The notes beneath the pieces were generated by a model. The model was not told the DNA's origin, did no database searches, and saw nothing but the letters and a program-made list of their open reading frames with translations. The position numbers and the translations under genes were made by a program. Shown one piece after another: positions 7,607 through 9,314 of a stretch of 9,314 nucleotides of DNA. Position 1 is the first letter of the stretch. Each line of letters starts with the position of its first letter. Source of the DNA: Pseudomonadota bacterium (GTDB lineage: Bacteria > Pseudomonadota > Alphaproteobacteria > Micropepsales > Micropepsaceae); NCBI GenBank assembly GCA_021808875.1, contig JAKBAU010000133.1, positions 1 to 9,314 on the forward strand, given 5' to 3'.

Positions 7607-8311
7607 ATGTCACCTCCCGCCTACAAACTTCGCCGCAAGACCATCCTGCGCATGGTGCTGTGGAGCGCTTTCGCACTTGCTGTTCCGGCACCGATCGTGC
7701 TCCTGCTCGTATTTCGTTTCGTGCCGGTGCCGTTTACCCCGCAGATGGTGCTGCGGACGCTCTCCGGTCGGCCCCTGCACCATGTCTGGGTGGGTCAGGA
7801 CATCACGCCCCTGCTCGGGCGGGCCGTGATCGCCAGTGAGGACGAACGCTTCTGCTTTCACCATGGCTTTGACTGGGTCTCGATCGATCATGCGATCAAC
7901 GCCCATGAAGACGGCGCAAGGTTGCGTGGCGCCTCGACCATCAGCCAGCAGACCGCGCGCACGATATTCCTGCTCCCGGTGCGCAGCTGGGTACGCAAAG
8001 GCATTGAAGCCTGGCTCACGGTGCTCATGGAAGCCCTGTGGCCCAAACAGCGGATTCTGACGGCCTACCTCAATCTCGTTGACTGGGGCCACGGCAACTA
8101 CGGCGCAGAGGCTGCCGCCATGAGCTATTTTGGTACCTCAGCTGCGCGCCTCACCCCCTTGCAGGCCGCACGGCTGGCGGTTGTACTGCCGGATCCGGAC
8201 ATTTGGAGCGCGGATCGTCCCGGACCCTATGTGCGCGGGCGCAGCCAGGTCATCCTGGTGCGGATGGGCTGGGTGACCCGTGATCGTCTTAATGCCTGTG
8301 TACGGCGCTAG
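7607..8311 (+). CDS. mtgA: Monofunctional peptidoglycan glycosyltransferase (GT51 family)
   Basis: MtgA polymerises lipid II into glycan strands on the outer face of the inner membrane; it lacks a transpeptidase domain. The 234-residue protein has a short basic N-terminus, one membrane anchor at about residues 14-37, and then the GT51 domain. Motif 1 is SEDERFCFHHGFDW (77-90), with catalytic E78. Motif 2 is RGASTISQQTA (107-117). Motif 3, RKxxE, is R130-K131-x2-E134, so the second conserved glutamate is present 56 residues after the first, the normal spacing. YLNLVDWGHGNYGAEAAA (154-171) completes the donor-site region. This ATG is the first start after an in-frame stop at 7562-7564, with a weak GGA at 7598-7600 as ribosome binding site. 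It is separate from the glt operon by 230 bp. The next gene may be division-related, which would fit an envelope-growth neighbourhood. Confidence 0.94.
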   Translation: MSPPAYKLRRKTILRMVLWSAFALAVPAPIVLLLVFRFVPVPFTPQMVLRTLSGRPLHHVWVGQDITPLLGRAVIASEDERFCFHHGFDWVSIDHAINAHEDGARLRGASTISQQTARTIFLLPVRSWVRKGIEAWLTVLMEALWPKQRILTAYLNLVDWGHGNYGAEAAAMSYFGTSAARLTPLQAARLAVVLPDPDIWSADRPGPYVRGRSQVILVRMGWVTRDRLNACVRR

Positions 8312-8330
8312 CCAAATATGATTTGCCGCT

Positions 8331-8358
8331 TTTGCCCGCTGCCCGCTTGGCCTAGTTT
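8331..8358 (+). promoter_or_regulatory. Candidate promoter for the GST-fold gene, possibly leaderless
   Basis: TAGTTT at 8353-8358 resembles a -10 box and ends six bases before the ATG at 8365, so transcription would start at or next to the A of the start codon. TTTGCC at 8331-8336 is a weak -35 with a 16-bp spacer, which includes part of a GCCCGCT tandem repeat (8334-8347). No Shine-Dalgarno sequence precedes the ATG. Together these suggest a leaderless mRNA, a form known in alphaproteobacteria, but both hexamers are imperfect. Confidence 0.35.
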
Positions 8359-8364
8359 GCAGTC

Positions 8365-9012
8365 ATGCGCCGCCTCACTCATTTGACGCTTTCCCCCCCG
8401 TCGCGCTTCGCCCGTCTCATGATCGGCGAAAAGCGGCTCGCCTATGACCCGGTGGTACCCGAGGATCCGCACATGCACCTGCCGGTCTTTGTCGATCTCG
8501 ACGGCACCCGCTGCGAGGGTCTTTGGGCCATCGTAGACCATCTCGAAGGAACCTATAGCGATCGCCCGCTTCTTCCCGAGGATGCCCGCGTGCGCGGCGA
8601 AGCCCTGCGCCTTGTCGACTGGGCGATGGGGCCGTTTCAGGCAACCATTACCGCCCGCATCGTCTTCGAGAAGGGTGCCCAGCGCTATACCGGGGCTATG
8701 ACCAAGCGCACCCCCGACATGAATGTGATCCGCGAAGGCCGTGACGTGCTTAAGCTCGCACTCAAGGGGCTTGGCGAGATGGCAGACCGCAACGGCTATC
8801 TGACCTGTCGTGACTGCACGCTCGGGGATCTTGCAGTTGCCGCCCATCTGTCGGCTCTGGACTACTTTGGCGAAGTCCCCTGGTCCGAGTTTTCCGCAGC
8901 CAGTGAGTGGTATGTGCGCATGAAATCGCGTCCGTCTTTCCGCTCGCTGCTGGCCGACCGCGTGCCCGGCCAGCCTCCGACCACACAATATGGCGAACTC
9001 GACGACATCTGA
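8365..9012 (+). CDS. Glutathione S-transferase family protein, candidate FtsZ-binding protein FzlA
   Basis: This 215-residue protein has the two-domain GST layout: a thioredoxin-like N-terminal part (about 1-65) and an all-helical C-terminal part. P40 in HLPVFVD is the expected cis-proline, and T152-L-G-D155 is the N-capping box of the helical domain. The C-terminus (EWYVRMKSRPSFRSLLADRVPG, residues 181-202, then YGELDDI) resembles an alphaproteobacterial GST-like group found beside queG, to which I believe FzlA belongs. FzlA binds FtsZ and controls constriction in Caulobacter. Signs against GST catalysis: SPPS (10-13) has no cysteine at the usual CPxS-type position, the normal E-S glutathione-binding pair is E51-G52, and about 14 residues holding helix alpha-2 are missing between strands 2 and 3. 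An internal start at 8419 would delete the first strand, so 8365 is preferred despite having no ribosome binding site. The gene end overlaps queG by 23 bases. The GST fold is certain; the FzlA identity is an inference of moderate strength. Confidence 0.88.
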   Translation: MRRLTHLTLSPPSRFARLMIGEKRLAYDPVVPEDPHMHLPVFVDLDGTRCEGLWAIVDHLEGTYSDRPLLPEDARVRGEALRLVDWAMGPFQATITARIVFEKGAQRYTGAMTKRTPDMNVIREGRDVLKLALKGLGEMADRNGYLTCRDCTLGDLAVAAHLSALDYFGEVPWSEFSAASEWYVRMKSRPSFRSLLADRVPGQPPTTQYGELDDI

Positions 9013-9314
9013 GCCGCGCGCGGCCATCGTCGCGCAGGCTGTGGCAGAAGGCTTCGATGTTGTGGGCTTTACCCGTGCTGCTCTGCCAGCACCGGTGGCA
9101 GAGCGGCTGCAACAGTTCATTGCTCTCGGCCATCACGGCGACATGGACTGGATGGCCAGCCATCTCGAGCGCCGACGCGCCCCCGACAGCCTATGGCCTG
9201 AGGCGAAAAGTGCGATCGTGCTTGGCGTGAATTATGGCCCCACTGAAGATCCACGGCTGCGTCAGGAACAGCGCGAGGAAGGCGCGATTAGCGTTTATGC
9301 CCAAGGCGATGACT
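8990..9314 (+). CDS. queG: Epoxyqueuosine reductase, N-terminal part (cut by window end)
   Basis: QueG carries out the last step of queuosine synthesis: cobalamin-dependent reduction of epoxyqueuosine in the wobble position of GUN tRNAs. Only 108 residues are in the window, with no stop. They contain the N-terminal landmarks: GFDVVGF (21-27), HGDMDWM (49-55), SAIVLGVNYGP (74-84) and ISVYAQGDD (100-108), the segment that normally leads into a Y-H pair. The cobalamin-binding region and the two [4Fe-4S] cysteine sets lie beyond the edge, so completeness cannot be judged. The ATG at 8990 lies inside the preceding gene in another frame and has no clear ribosome binding site, which points to translational coupling. 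No later start codon keeps the conserved N-terminus. Confidence 0.93.
   Translation, partial: MANSTTSEPRAAIVAQAVAEGFDVVGFTRAALPAPVAERLQQFIALGHHGDMDWMASHLERRRAPDSLWPEAKSAIVLGVNYGPTEDPRLRQEQREEGAISVYAQGDD

Noticed and set aside
8308..9120. Minus-strand open frame of 270 codons opposite the GST-fold gene
   Set aside because: The + strand encodes a recognisable protein across the same bases; the antisense product matches nothing I know.

Overview
The window looks like a chromosomal housekeeping segment of an alphaproteobacterium, roughly 60% G+C by eye. The main reason is the glutamate synthase pair. The order is gltD then gltB with almost no gap, and both proteins closely resemble the Azospirillum-type NADPH-GOGAT subunits as I remember them, in length and motif spacing. 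The flanking genes (an NDUFA9-like SDR protein, a monofunctional transglycosylase, a GST-fold protein overlapping queG) also form an alphaproteobacterial set. I cannot name the order or genus. I see no insertion sequence, integrase, tRNA, CRISPR array or other mobile DNA.

Layout, all genes on the + strand. Positions 1-80 may hold the last 25 codons of an upstream gene (weak). Positions 122-1081 encode an atypical SDR of the complex I NDUFA9 family. Positions 1082-1389 (308 bp) hold no credible gene. The first part carries three GC-rich hairpins in a row, likely a terminator; the second part is AT-rich, with two inverted repeats and a candidate promoter for the next operon. gltD (1390-2835) and gltB (from about 2838 to 7376) encode the small and large subunits of NADPH-dependent glutamate synthase. 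Positions 7377-7606 are non-coding as far as I can tell, with short hairpins. mtgA (7607-8311) encodes a membrane-anchored peptidoglycan glycosyltransferase. After 53 bp comes a GST-fold protein (8365-9012) that may be the FtsZ-binding protein FzlA, and its end overlaps the start of queG (8990 onward, cut by the window edge).

How the genes work together. GltD takes electrons from NADPH and passes them through FAD and Fe-S clusters to GltB. GltB releases ammonia from glutamine and uses it to aminate 2-oxoglutarate, giving two glutamates. Glutamate is also a precursor of peptidoglycan, but no direct link with mtgA is shown here. MtgA and an FzlA-like protein would both belong to envelope growth and division. 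QueG belongs to queuosine tRNA modification and seems to be translated together with the GST-fold gene. The most useful non-coding signals are the inverted repeat over the candidate gltD -10 element and the possible leaderless start of the GST-fold gene. I found no convincing undescribed system; the window is mostly ordinary core genome.
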